DNA of 25,689 nt from Chloroflexota bacterium (GCA_022565015.1 JADFKI010000014.1:1-25689), one strand, 5' to 3'; shown: positions 7,270-15,676, counted from the stretch's first letter. Translations and numbers: made by a program. The notes: a model not told the origin generated them from the sequence alone.

Positions 7270-8259
7270 ATGGACGCCGAAAAAGACAAAGTCATGAGAA
7301 TGTTGCGACGAATGATGCTCATTCGCAGGTTTGACGAGACCGTGAAGGAGCTTGTGCAGCGGGGTGAGCTCGTTGGCGCGGCCCATTGCTACATAGGCGA
7401 GGAAGCCGTCGCCGTGGGTGCTTGCGCAGCACTCCGTGACGAGGACTACATCACCGGCAATCACAGGTCGCATGGCCATCCCATCGCCAAGGGCGGGGAC
7501 GTCAGGCGGGCCATGGCGGAGCTCCTGGGCAAGGCCACCGGCTACTGCAAGGGCAAAGGCGGCTCCATGCACCTGGCCGACTTCACCATCGGAATCCTTG
7601 GTGAGTCCGGAATCGTGGCCTCCGCGCTTCCCGTCGCCGTCGGAGCGGCGCTCGGCAGCAAGATGAAGGGCAACGATCGCGTGGTGATTCCCTTCTTCGG
7701 GGACGGGGCCAGCAACCAGGGAGCCTGTCACGAGGCCATGAACCTTGCGGCCATCTGGAAGCTGCCGGTCATCTTCCTCTGCGAAAATAATCAATACGCT
7801 GTGACGACCAACTTTAGGGATACCGTCGCCGTCGAGAACATCTCGGATCGGGCGGTCGCCTACAACATGCCGGGCATTCTCGTCGACGGACAGGACGTCA
7901 TGGCCGTGTACGAGGTGACTCAACAGGCGGTGGAGAGAGCCAGAAACGGCCAGGGCCCCAGCCTGATAGAGGCGCGCACGTATCGGTACGAGGACCACTC
8001 CGAGGGCCTGAACCGTATCCTGCGTGAGCCCTATCGCACCGACGAAGAGGTGGCCGAATGGCGCGCTCGGGACCCCATCGTCCTGCACTCGCGGTGGCTG
8101 GTCGAGCAAGACATCGCCACTCAAGAGGAGATCGACGGCTTGCGGGCGGAGGTCGCCGCCGCCATAGAGGAGGCTCTCCAGTTCGCCCGTGAGAGCCCAT
8201 ACCCTGAACCCGAGGACCTTACCACCGACATGTATGCGGACCCCATTCCCATCTCATAG
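7270..8259 (+). CDS. acoA: Thiamine-diphosphate dehydrogenase E1 alpha subunit (acetoin/pyruvate type)
   Basis: E1-alpha pairs with E1-beta to form the thiamine diphosphate enzyme that cleaves acetoin or a 2-oxo acid and loads the acyl group on the E2 lipoyl arm. The 329 residues show GAAHCYIGEEAVAVG, GNHRSHGH, KGKGGSMHL, and the cofactor motif GDGASNQGACHEAMNLAAIW ending in ENNQYAV (GDG at 144-146, NN at 173-174). EARTYRYEDHSEG is the family block after the phosphorylation-loop region. The length and the downstream acoX homologue favour acetoin dehydrogenase over pyruvate dehydrogenase; specificity is inferred from context. An inverted-repeat element lies between it and its partner gene. Confidence 0.9.
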   Translation: MDAEKDKVMRMLRRMMLIRRFDETVKELVQRGELVGAAHCYIGEEAVAVGACAALRDEDYITGNHRSHGHPIAKGGDVRRAMAELLGKATGYCKGKGGSMHLADFTIGILGESGIVASALPVAVGAALGSKMKGNDRVVIPFFGDGASNQGACHEAMNLAAIWKLPVIFLCENNQYAVTTNFRDTVAVENISDRAVAYNMPGILVDGQDVMAVYEVTQQAVERARNGQGPSLIEARTYRYEDHSEGLNRILREPYRTDEEVAEWRARDPIVLHSRWLVEQDIATQEEIDGLRAEVAAAIEEALQFARESPYPEPEDLTTDMYADPIPIS

Positions 8260-8308
8260 AAGTCTACCGGCGGGAGCTCGCGACATAGCTGCATGAGGCT
8301 CCCCTTAG

Positions 8309-8442
8309 TAACTATCTGAAAAGGGTCCCGGGGGAGACCAGAGGGGGTGTCACCCCTCTGGCAGAGGGTCTGGGGGATGTGCCCCCAGTACAAGAACAGA
8401 CCGGGTGGATGGGTAAGCGGCGTTAGCATTTTGAGATAGTTT
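8309..8442. mobile_element. MITE-like inverted-repeat element with CTTAG target duplication
   Basis: A 134-base non-coding element. Its ends are TAACTATCTGAAAA (8309-8322) and TTTTGAGATAGTTT (8429-8442), inverted repeats matching at 12 of 14 positions. It is flanked on both sides by CTTAG (8304-8308 and 8443-8447), as expected for a target duplication; a 3-bp TTA duplication inside a CTNAG site is equally possible. Inside are two perfect stems: CCAGAGGGG/CCCCTCTGG (8338-8346/8353-8361) and CTGGGGG/CCCCCAG (8370-8376/8382-8388). No open frame is present. It occupies most of the 225-base gap between the E1-alpha and E1-beta genes, so it would be transcribed as part of the operon mRNA. Confidence 0.75.
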
Positions 8443-8484
8443 CTTAGTCATAGCCGTCGGTTTCAGTTGGAGACGAGGTAAGAA

Positions 8485-9447
8485 ATGGCCGAGCTAACAT
8501 TCTCAGAGGCGTTGAACCAGGCGATCAAAGAGGAGATGCGGCGAGACGAGTCCGTGTTCATCATGGGCGAGAGCATCCGGGGAGGAATCTATGGCGTGAC
8601 GGGTGGCCTGTCCCAGGAGTTCGACGAGCGTGTGATAGACACGCCGCTTTCCGAGAACGGTTTTATGGGTGCCGCGGTGGGCGCGGCGGCCGTCGGAATG
8701 CGCCCCATAGTACAGTCCCTGTCGAGTTTCATGTGGGTCGCCATGGACCAGATTGTGAGTCAAGCGGCGAAGATGCGTTACATGTTTGGCGGTCAGGTCA
8801 ACCTTCCCATCGTGTATCGATGTGGCTTGAACTACGGCAACAATCTGGCGGCGCACCACACGGACCGCCCCTACTCTATGTACATGAACATGCCTGGGCT
8901 GAAGATCGTGATCCCGACTTCCCCCGCCGATGCCAAGGGCCTTCTGAAGACGGCCATCCGAGACAACGACCCGGTGATGTTCTTCGAGGACAACAACCTA
9001 GCCGGTGTTCGGGGCGAGGTGCCCGATGACGAGTACACCATCCCCTTCGGAAAGGCCGAGGTAAAGCGGGAGGGCTCGGACGTGACCGTCGTGGCCCTGG
9101 CCGGCATGGTCAGGCGCGTGCTCTCGGTAGCGGATGCGCTGGCCGAAGAGGACATCTCCGTGGAGGTCGTGGACCCGCGCACGATCGTGCCCCTGGATAA
9201 GCAGACGATTCTGGACTCCGTGGAGAAGACGGGCCGCCTGGTCGTCGTTGACCCCGCGCACAAGAGCTGCAGCGTTGCCAGCGAGATTTCGGCGATGGTC
9301 TCCCAGGAGGGGTTCTGGACGCTGCAGGCGCCGATACAGCGCGTGGCCTCCCTGGACTGTCACCTGCCCTTCAGCCCCGCTCTGGAGAAGCTGGTGCTGC
9401 CCGACGAGGAGAAGGTCACGGAGGCGATCTACGCCGTACTGGAGTAG
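8485..9447 (+). CDS. acoB: Thiamine-diphosphate dehydrogenase E1 beta subunit (acetoin/pyruvate type)
   Basis: The 320-residue partner of the E1-alpha protein. It has the transketolase central fold followed by the C-terminal transketolase domain. Blocks seen are MGESIRGGIYGVTGGL, DTPLSENGFMGAAVGAA (the conserved Glu that activates thiamine diphosphate), QIVSQAAKMRYMFGGQ, LPIVYRCG, PGLKIVIPTSPADAKGLLK, VEVVDPRTIVPLD and VVVDPAHKSC. The ATG at 8485 is preceded by a GAGG sequence at suitable spacing. The HTDRPYSMYMNMPGLK segment is less typical than the HSQ-type loop of many E1-beta proteins, so substrate preference may differ. It lies between a MITE-like element and a 3-hydroxyacyl-CoA dehydrogenase gene. 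Confidence 0.92.
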   Translation: MAELTFSEALNQAIKEEMRRDESVFIMGESIRGGIYGVTGGLSQEFDERVIDTPLSENGFMGAAVGAAAVGMRPIVQSLSSFMWVAMDQIVSQAAKMRYMFGGQVNLPIVYRCGLNYGNNLAAHHTDRPYSMYMNMPGLKIVIPTSPADAKGLLKTAIRDNDPVMFFEDNNLAGVRGEVPDDEYTIPFGKAEVKREGSDVTVVALAGMVRRVLSVADALAEEDISVEVVDPRTIVPLDKQTILDSVEKTGRLVVVDPAHKSCSVASEISAMVSQEGFWTLQAPIQRVASLDCHLPFSPALEKLVLPDEEKVTEAIYAVLE

Positions 9448-9524
9448 GCTTTTGGCCAGCGAGTGGAACGTGATGTTCGGTTTTCTTGTTCCTGATCGTC
9501 AAAGTAGCTGACGGAGTCTGGACA

Positions 9525-10475
9525 GTGAACGTCGAAGAAGTCAAGAAAATAACCGTTGTCGGCGCGGGACTGATGGGTCATGGGATAGCTCAGGAGTTTG
9601 CGTACGCCGGCTACGAAGTGAGTATGCACGACATTAGCTCCCAGCAATTGAGCGCGGCGCTGACCGATATCAGGCGCAACCTCAACATGCTGGCCGACGC
9701 GGGCATCGTGGAAGCCGACGATGTCGAGAGAGTGACGGGCGTAGTCCACGCAAGCACCTCGCTGGAGGAGGTCGTGGCCGACGCGGACATCGTCATCGAG
9801 GCGGTGACCGAAGATCTGGACGTGAAGCACAGAACATACAGACGGCTCGAAGAGCTGTGCCTTGAACGCACGATATTCGCCAGCAACTCGTCTACGTTCA
9901 TGCCGAGCCAAATGGCCGTCGCGACTAAGCGGCCCGACCGAATGATTGTCACGCACTACTTCAACCCGCCCTACCTTGTCCCACTGGTCGAGGTGGTCCG
10001 TGGTCCGGAGACCTCCGACGAGACGTTCGATACGATATTCGGGCTGATGCTCAAGTTCGGCAAGAAGCCCGTCGCTGTGCAGAAGGAGCTACCTGGGTTC
10101 ATAGGCAATCGCCTGCAGATCGCTCTTCTCCGGGAGTGCCTCTCGCTAGTGGAAAAGGGGTTTGCGACGCCTGAGGACGTCGATACCGTTGTGCGATACG
10201 GATTCGGCAGGCGACTTTCCGCTGCGGGTCCCTTCGCAATATTTGACATTGCGGGCTGGGACACGCTATCGGCCGTGGGCGATCAGCTAATCGGCGACCT
10301 GGACGCGTCCGACAAGCTCCCTAGCATAGTCAAGGAGATGGTCGATAGAGGAGAGCTCGGCGTGAAGACGGGCAAGGGCTTTTACGACTGGACTCCTGAG
10401 ACGGGCGAGGCGCTTCGTCAACGAATTGCCGGTGCGCTTTTGTCGATAGAGAAGTGGTCGCGCACGTTTTCATGA
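9525..10475 (+). CDS. 3-hydroxyacyl-CoA dehydrogenase family protein
   Basis: A 316-residue NAD-dependent dehydrogenase of the 3-hydroxybutyryl-CoA/carnitine dehydrogenase superfamily. The N-terminal Rossmann domain opens with ITVVGAGLMGHGIAQEFAYAG (GAGLMG at 13-18). SNSSTFMPSQM and VTHYFNPPYLVPLVEVV carry the catalytic Ser/His/Asn region, and PGFIGNRLQIALLRE followed by GVKTGKGFYDW is the C-terminal helical domain. The start is GTG at 9525 with GGAG about eight bases upstream; an in-frame TTG at 9486 would add 13 residues ahead of the Rossmann strand. It is unusual between E1-beta and E2 genes. A 3-hydroxyacyl-CoA substrate is the default guess, but members also act on L-carnitine or gulonate. 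Confidence 0.9.
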   Translation: MNVEEVKKITVVGAGLMGHGIAQEFAYAGYEVSMHDISSQQLSAALTDIRRNLNMLADAGIVEADDVERVTGVVHASTSLEEVVADADIVIEAVTEDLDVKHRTYRRLEELCLERTIFASNSSTFMPSQMAVATKRPDRMIVTHYFNPPYLVPLVEVVRGPETSDETFDTIFGLMLKFGKKPVAVQKELPGFIGNRLQIALLRECLSLVEKGFATPEDVDTVVRYGFGRRLSAAGPFAIFDIAGWDTLSAVGDQLIGDLDASDKLPSIVKEMVDRGELGVKTGKGFYDWTPETGEALRQRIAGALLSIEKWSRTFS

Positions 10476-10493
10476 GGTTAGCGGAGAGCTGAT

Positions 10494-11837
10494 ATGGCAA
10501 CCGAGGTCCGGCTGCCCCAGTGGGGCATGAATATGGAGGACGGCCTGCTGGTCAAATGGCTCGTCAAGGAGGGCGACGAGATAGAGGCCGGTCAGCCCCT
10601 GGTCGAGATCGAGACCGCCAAGATCAACTCGGAGCTGGAGGCGCCGACGTCGGGCGTCGTCGCACATATCATGCAGCCCGAGGGCACTACGGTGGATGTC
10701 GGTACGCTGGTCGCCGTGATAACGGAGCCCGGCGAGACCGTGCCTCGCCCCGAACCCGCCGAACGCCGCCGACGTGTCGGGGCGCCCAGACGCGAAAGAA
10801 GACGCGAAGCTCCCGGTCGGCAGGGGCGCTCGTCGGGCCAGGTCACGCCGGTTGCGAGAAGGCTCGCGAGCCAGAACGACATCGACTTGAGCGCAGTTCG
10901 AGGCACCGGGCCAAACGACCGCATTACCGAGGACGACGTCCGGCAGGCGATGTCCGAACGAGAATCAGTCTCCTCCGGTCCAACAATGCAGGTCGTTCCG
11001 AGGGCCAGACTCCTTGCCAGGCAAAACGGTATCGACCTTGGGCGGGTTAACGGGTCCGGTCCTTCTGGGAGGATCGTCGTTGCGGACGTCGAAAGGGCCA
11101 TCGCCGAGGCTGGAGCCGTCAGCGAGGTCGTCCCGCTGCGTGGGCTGCGCAAGACAATCGCCGAGCGCATGGTGCGGAGCGCGCAGACCATGGCCCAGGT
11201 GACGCTCACGACGGAGGCCGACGTCACGGAGATGGTGAGGCTTCGAGAGGCGCTCGTTTCCCAGTGGAGACAGGCCCGAATAAGACCTCTTGACCTGGAC
11301 ATCATATTGAAGGCCGTTGCCGCCGCCCTGAAGGAAAATCCGAGACTTAATGCTACCCTCGTGAACGATGAGATTCGCCTTATGAGGGACGTGAACGTCG
11401 GCGTGGCCATGGCCGTCCCCGACGGACTGCTCGTGCCGGTGGTCGGTGGAGCCGACGAAAAGGACCTGCTCACGGTGGCCAAAGAGGTCCGAGAGCTGGC
11501 CGACAGGTGCCGAAAGGGCGAGCTGTCCCTGGACGATATGTCCGGCGCGAGCTTCACGATAACGTCCCTCGCCAACTACGATATAGACGCCTTCACGCCC
11601 ATTATCGACCCGCCGCAGGTAGCCATTCTGGGCGTGGGCAGAGTCGTGGAGAAGCCCGCCGTCGTCGATGGGGAGATCGCGGTCCGTTCGATGATGTACC
11701 TGAGCCTGGCCTTCGACCACCGTGCCCTGGACGGCGTACCCGCCGGCGAGTTCCTTCGCACCGTAAAGTCGAAGCTCGAAGACCCGTCGTGGATGTCCGG
11801 TCCCGCAGATTCCTCTCCCCGACCCGATGAGAGCTAG
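10494..11837 (+). CDS. acoC: Dihydrolipoamide acyltransferase E2 with two subunit-binding domains
   Basis: E2 forms the core of the dehydrogenase complex and moves the acyl group from its lipoyl arm to CoA. The 447 residues contain a lipoyl domain (about 1-78, lipoyl-lysine site ETAKINS, Lys43), an Arg/Pro-rich linker, and two peripheral subunit-binding domains: VTPVARRLASQNDIDL...TEDDVRQAM (117-153) and VPRARLLARQNGIDL...VADVERAI (168-206). The catalytic domain ends with the active-site DHRALDG (His409). Having two binding domains in tandem is less common than one. The start ATG 10494 lies 18 bases after the previous stop, with GGAGAG upstream. The gene symbol is assigned by context with acoX and is tentative. 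Confidence 0.9.
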   Translation: MATEVRLPQWGMNMEDGLLVKWLVKEGDEIEAGQPLVEIETAKINSELEAPTSGVVAHIMQPEGTTVDVGTLVAVITEPGETVPRPEPAERRRRVGAPRRERRREAPGRQGRSSGQVTPVARRLASQNDIDLSAVRGTGPNDRITEDDVRQAMSERESVSSGPTMQVVPRARLLARQNGIDLGRVNGSGPSGRIVVADVERAIAEAGAVSEVVPLRGLRKTIAERMVRSAQTMAQVTLTTEADVTEMVRLREALVSQWRQARIRPLDLDIILKAVAAALKENPRLNATLVNDEIRLMRDVNVGVAMAVPDGLLVPVVGGADEKDLLTVAKEVRELADRCRKGELSLDDMSGASFTITSLANYDIDAFTPIIDPPQVAILGVGRVVEKPAVVDGEIAVRSMMYLSLAFDHRALDGVPAGEFLRTVKSKLEDPSWMSGPADSSPRPDES

Positions 11838-11846
11838 AGGGCCGCG

Positions 11847-12851
11847 TTGACCTTAGTCGGCATAATCGCCAACCCCGCCGCGGGGAAGGACATCAGACGG
11901 CTCGTCGCCCACGGCCGTGTCGTACCCAACCAGGAGAAGGTCAACATCCTCAGACGCATATTCGCGGGCCTCGACGCGGTCGGCGTGCGCAACATCGTCA
12001 TGATGCCGGACGTGGCAAGGCTAGGCAATAGCGCGCTGGACGGCACGAAGTTCGACCTGCAAGTTGAATTCCTCGACATGATCATATACAACGCGGAGCG
12101 GGACTCCACGACCGCCGCGAAGATGATGGAGGCCGCCGGTGTCGGATGCATCGTCACGCTGGGTGGAGACGGCACGAATCGCGTAGTAGCCAAGGGCATC
12201 GAAGACGTGCCGCTGGTGCCGGTCTCGACGGGTACCAATAACGTATTTCCGGCGATGGTCGAAGGCACCCTCGCAGGCCTCGCCGCAGGCCTCGTGGCCC
12301 TCGGGCTCGTGGACGCCAGAAAGACGACCGTGCGCAGCAAGCGCCTAGAAGTCTACGTGGATGACGAATATCGGGATATGGCGCTGGTGGACGTGGCGGT
12401 CTCGATGGAGCGCTTCGTTGGCGCGCGGGCCTTATGGGACATTGACACCATACACGAGCTGTTTCTGTCGCGGGCGGAGCCTTCGAGCATTGGACTGTCG
12501 GCGATCGGCGGCCAGCTCAGACCGGTCGGCATAACCGAAAAAGTCGGCCTTCACCTGGAGCTCGGTCCCGGCGGCCCATCGGTGACGGCTCCCATCGCCC
12601 CAGGGGTGGTAATCCAGGTGGACGTCAAGAGATGGGCAGAGCTCAAAGTTGGCGAAAGGGTCTCGGTGGGGCTCCGCCGTGGGACCATCGCCCTGGACGG
12701 AGAGCGCACCTTCAGCTTGAGAGGAAACGAGAAGGTCGAGGTCTGCCTGAGCAGTCAGGGGCCTCGCGTCGTGGATATCGATGCGGCGCTCACCGAGGCG
12801 TCCCTGGGTGGAGTGCTCGTAAGGGAGGCTAGTGGCTCAGATGGTGTTTAA
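11847..12851 (+). CDS. acoX: AcoX-type ATP-NAD kinase-like protein
   Basis: A 334-residue protein of the ATP-NAD kinase superfamily, resembling AcoX of acetoin catabolism clusters. It opens with VGIIANPAAGKDIRRLVAHG, has the kinase signature LGGDGTNRVV (GGDGT at 106-110) and the second block VPVSTGTNNVFP (GTNN 129-132). The family role in acetoin breakdown is not well defined. The start appears to be TTG at 11847, with GAGGG at 11836-11840 overlapping the E2 stop. The 3' end overlaps the downstream gene by up to 20 bases. Its presence is the main reason to call this operon acetoin-type. Canonical AcoX regulation cannot be assessed because no aco activator gene is in the window. Confidence 0.87.
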   Translation: MTLVGIIANPAAGKDIRRLVAHGRVVPNQEKVNILRRIFAGLDAVGVRNIVMMPDVARLGNSALDGTKFDLQVEFLDMIIYNAERDSTTAAKMMEAAGVGCIVTLGGDGTNRVVAKGIEDVPLVPVSTGTNNVFPAMVEGTLAGLAAGLVALGLVDARKTTVRSKRLEVYVDDEYRDMALVDVAVSMERFVGARALWDIDTIHELFLSRAEPSSIGLSAIGGQLRPVGITEKVGLHLELGPGGPSVTAPIAPGVVIQVDVKRWAELKVGERVSVGLRRGTIALDGERTFSLRGNEKVEVCLSSQGPRVVDIDAALTEASLGGVLVREASGSDGV

Positions 12852-14433
12852 CTCCAGGCGCTCAACGGTGATGGCCCGCAAGGGCATGGTCGCCACGAGC
12901 CAACCGCTTGCCTCCATGGCGGGTCTTCGAATGATGATGGAGGGTGGCAACGCGATAGATGCCGCCGTTGCCTCCGCCGCGGTGTTGAACGTCGTTGAGC
13001 CCGCTTCGACGGGCGTGGGCGGCGACGTCTTCGCCCTCGTCTGGATGGCAAAGGACAAGAAGGTGGTCGCCCTGAACGCAAGCGGCCGTTCAGGCGCCGC
13101 GTCGTCGGCCGACGAGCTCACGTCCCAGGGGTTGACCGCGATCTCAAGCGACAGCGCCTACTCGGTAACGGTGCCCGGCGCAGTCAGCGGTTGGGACGAG
13201 ATAGTCAGTCGCTTTGGGAAAATGCCCCTGTCCAGGGTCCTGGAACCGGCGATCGAGTACGCCTCGGTTGGCTTTCCGGTATCGGAGATCATCAGCGGTC
13301 AGTGGGCCAACAACGCGCACAAACTCCAGAGGTTCCCCTCGGGCGGCGAGCTCTTGAAGGACGGTCGCGCACCCAGGGCCGGGGAAGTCATGAAAATGCC
13401 CGAGCTCGCCGAGACCATGAGGACGATCGCCGAGGGAGGCGCCGAGGCGTTCTACAAGGGTAAGCTCGGAGAGCGTATCGCGGCCTACGTACGGGAGCGC
13501 GGTGGATGGCTGACCGCCGAAGACATGGCGTCCCATCTCCCAACCCTGGAGGAGCCCATAAGCACGGAGTACAGGGGCGTGACAGTCTGGCAGTGCCCTC
13601 CCAACAGCCAGGGCGTAAACACGCTCATGGCGCTGAACCTCGTCGAGGGCTTTGACGTCAAGCACATGGGTTTCCAGACGGCCGATACCTATCACCATCT
13701 CATCGAGAGCGTGAGACTGGCGTTGACCGACGGCATGCACCATGTCACCGACCCGGCCAGGATGAACGTCGCGACCGAGGACCTGATCTCAAAGGCATAC
13801 GCCGAAGAGCGCCGAAAGCTTATCCGCCCAGACAGGGTCATGGACCCGGCGCCGGTCGGCTGGCCGCAGCCGAAGTGCGACACCGTCTACCTGACGTGTG
13901 TCGATGGCGAGGGCAACGCCTGCTCGTTCATCAACAGCGTCTACATGGGGTTCGGCTGCGGCCTCGTCGTGCCCGGCACCGGCATAGTCCTCCATTCGAG
14001 AGGCGCTTCGTTTTCACTGGACGCCGAGCGCCCCAACTTCCTGGAGCCCAATAAGCGCCCGTTCCACACCCTCATACCCGGCATGGCCACGAAGCAGGGC
14101 GAGCTATGGCTCAGCTACGGCGTCATGGGCACGGTGCAGCAGGCACAGGGTCAGATGCAGGTCCTCGTGAACATGATCGACTTCGGCCTCAGTCCCCAGG
14201 CCGCGGTGGACGCGCCCAGGTTCAGCGTCAGGCTTGGCGAGGGTATTGGCATCGAGGATATCGTCCCCGAAGCGGTGATCGGCGATCTTCGGGCCAGGGG
14301 TCACGAGCTAGTGGTGCGCGAGCCTCATCCGCTGTTCTTCGGCGGCGGGCAGATAATCGAGAGGGATGCCGAGACCGGCGTGCTCAAGGCGGGCAGCGAG
14401 CCAAGAAACGATGGATTTGCGGTGGGCTGGTAG
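12832..14433 (+). CDS. Gamma-glutamyltransferase-like Ntn-hydrolase (YwrD-type)
   Basis: A 533-residue proenzyme of the gamma-glutamyltransferase family, expected to cleave itself into large and small subunits at a conserved Thr. Blocks are MVATSQPLASMAGLRMMMEGGNAIDAAVA, VVEPASTGVGGDVF, SVTVPGAVSGW, DTYHHLIESVRLA and PFHTLIPGM. The processing Thr is probably Thr351 in CDTVYLTCVDGEGN, where the classical enzyme has T-T-H-x-S-V-V-D. No signal peptide is visible, so it is probably cytoplasmic, unlike classical GGT. The start is GTG 12832 or ATG 12841; GGGAGG at 12823-12828 is three bases from the former. It overlaps acoX, so it belongs to the operon. Substrate unknown: glutathione-like amides or an acylated metabolite are possible. 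Confidence 0.88.
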   Translation: MAQMVFNSRRSTVMARKGMVATSQPLASMAGLRMMMEGGNAIDAAVASAAVLNVVEPASTGVGGDVFALVWMAKDKKVVALNASGRSGAASSADELTSQGLTAISSDSAYSVTVPGAVSGWDEIVSRFGKMPLSRVLEPAIEYASVGFPVSEIISGQWANNAHKLQRFPSGGELLKDGRAPRAGEVMKMPELAETMRTIAEGGAEAFYKGKLGERIAAYVRERGGWLTAEDMASHLPTLEEPISTEYRGVTVWQCPPNSQGVNTLMALNLVEGFDVKHMGFQTADTYHHLIESVRLALTDGMHHVTDPARMNVATEDLISKAYAEERRKLIRPDRVMDPAPVGWPQPKCDTVYLTCVDGEGNACSFINSVYMGFGCGLVVPGTGIVLHSRGASFSLDAERPNFLEPNKRPFHTLIPGMATKQGELWLSYGVMGTVQQAQGQMQVLVNMIDFGLSPQAAVDAPRFSVRLGEGIGIEDIVPEAVIGDLRARGHELVVREPHPLFFGGGQIIERDAETGVLKAGSEPRNDGFAVGW

Positions 14434-14455
14434 GCTGATGAAATGGGGCCGCCCT

Positions 14456-14884
14456 TCAGCCTCCTTCGACGGAAAGCCCCTGGACGATGCGGCGGGCCCA
14501 GGGGGTTTCCGCCACTTCGCATAGTGCGCCACTTGGCGAGAGAAACCGGCTGGTAGTCTGGTTCCAGGGCTCGAGTTTTGACTGCTGAAGGATTTTCCAG
14601 CCCTCATCAATCATTGCCTCGCTGGTGGCGACGACACTGTCCACCTCGAACCCGACGGTAAATCCCAACGGGACCTTGTCGATAGCATCGGCATCGCCGA
14701 ATGTCGCCTCGGCGGCGCTCCTTCTCGACCATATGGCGAAATGAAGTATGCCGGGCAGCTTCACGTCCACATAGCTTGCGCCCTCCTCCCACTCCAGCGG
14801 AATGCCGAGGACGTCGCGATAGAATCTGGCGGCGTGGTCGACGTCGTCAACGATCTCGGCGATGCTTGCGACGTGTCTGATCAT
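14456..14884 (-). CDS. VOC-family (glyoxalase/bleomycin-resistance fold) protein
   Basis: A 142-residue single-module protein of the vicinal oxygen chelate superfamily. The N-terminal IAEIVDDVDHAARFYRDVLGIPLEWEEG is the diagnostic helix-strand unit, followed by KLPGILHFAIW, GFTVGFEVDSV and the terminal SRFLSPSGALCEVAE with its metal-type Glu. Some metal ligands (the N-terminal His) are not evident, so enzymatic activity is uncertain. ATG 14884 is chosen because GGGAG lies six bases upstream; the open frame extends further upstream, but that leader has no family similarity. The gene is convergent with the GGT-like gene. An extended -10 resembling TGCTAACAC occurs on the minus strand at 14934-14942. 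Confidence 0.82.
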   Translation of the reverse strand: MIRHVASIAEIVDDVDHAARFYRDVLGIPLEWEEGASYVDVKLPGILHFAIWSRRSAAEATFGDADAIDKVPLGFTVGFEVDSVVATSEAMIDEGWKILQQSKLEPWNQTTSRFLSPSGALCEVAETPWARRIVQGLSVEGG

Positions 14885-15116
14885 CTGTTGCTCCCGTAAA
14901 CATCGAGCTGCGAGCACTCGCTCTTGCCTGCCTGTGTTAGCATGGCATTGAGGAGATTGGAAGGCCCCATGCGGCCGCGGAGCGCTGGGACTGAGGATTT
15001 CGGCCTGTGGTGTAGGCAAGCCGAAAGAAAATGCGGCAAAGCATGTGGTCAAAGCCCTATCAGCGTCGTGAACTTCCTTGGGCGCGCCGGGGCCTTCCGT
15101 TCCGCCGAAATTAAGG

Positions 15117-15467
15117 CTATCCCTTGAAGAGGCCTATGGCGTTGTCTTCAAGGTCCTGAAACATGGCAAAGGACCCGACGCCCGGGATATCCGAGGGCGG
15201 CATGACGGTCTTGCCTCCCGGGCTCTCGGCCTTGTCGAGTGATGCCTGAAGGTCGTCCACCTGCACGAAAATGGTTACGCCAGGCGACGCGCCGGGTTGA
15301 GTTCCGGCGATTCCGCCGCCGATGCCTCCTTCTTGTCCTGCCACCAGGCCGTATCCGCCCATCTCTTCGTGGACATCGACCTTCCAGTCAAATAGGGCGG
15401 CGTAGAACTCCTGAAGCTTCTTCTGGTCCTTCCCCGATACTTCCCAATGCACTACAGGGTTTGCCAT
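15117..15467 (-). CDS. VOC-family protein (glyoxalase-like)
   Basis: A 116-residue protein beginning MANPVVHWEVSGKDQKKLQEFYAALFDWKVDV, a common opening for small VOC proteins that pair to form a chelating barrel. It continues with GVTIFVQVDDLQASLDKAESPGGKTVMPPSDIPGVGSFAMFQDLEDNAIGLF. ATG 15467 is chosen because GGAG lies nine bases upstream; ATG 15476 and GTG 15482 are alternatives overlapping that site. Substrate unknown; this subgroup includes glyoxalase-like and extradiol-like members. It is transcribed toward the other VOC gene, 232 bases away. The intervening DNA has no credible gene. Confidence 0.85.
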   Translation of the reverse strand: MANPVVHWEVSGKDQKKLQEFYAALFDWKVDVHEEMGGYGLVAGQEGGIGGGIAGTQPGASPGVTIFVQVDDLQASLDKAESPGGKTVMPPSDIPGVGSFAMFQDLEDNAIGLFKG

Positions 15468-15676
15468 TGAACTCATCTCCACGTCTCACATTGCACGCCG
15501 AAAAAATAATGTAGAACGACTTTAGAACAGAACATGGGTTCCAGTCAATAGCATTAACGGCGATTTTTGAGCAGTTGCTGATATTGACGCCGAGGAAGGC
15601 AGAGGAATCTGACGTACACGATAGATTGGCGGATATACGAATTGCCCGACAGCGGCCGGATTAGCGCGACTTATTC

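Noticed and set aside
7207..8124. A 305-residue open frame on the minus strand
   Set aside because: It is antisense to E1-alpha, whose cofactor motifs prove the plus-strand frame.
8338..8388. Two strong hairpins as an intrinsic terminator after E1-alpha
   Set aside because: No T-tract follows either stem, and both sit within an element with terminal repeats. Partial attenuation remains possible.
10592..11575. A 327-residue open frame on the minus strand
   Set aside because: It lies antisense to the E2 gene, is Ser/Thr/Arg-rich, and has no ribosome-binding site or family motif. It is a by-product of GC-rich coding.
14924..15127. A 67-residue plus-strand frame between the two VOC genes
   Set aside because: No ribosome-binding site or recognised motif, and it overlaps the end of the VOC gene at 15117.
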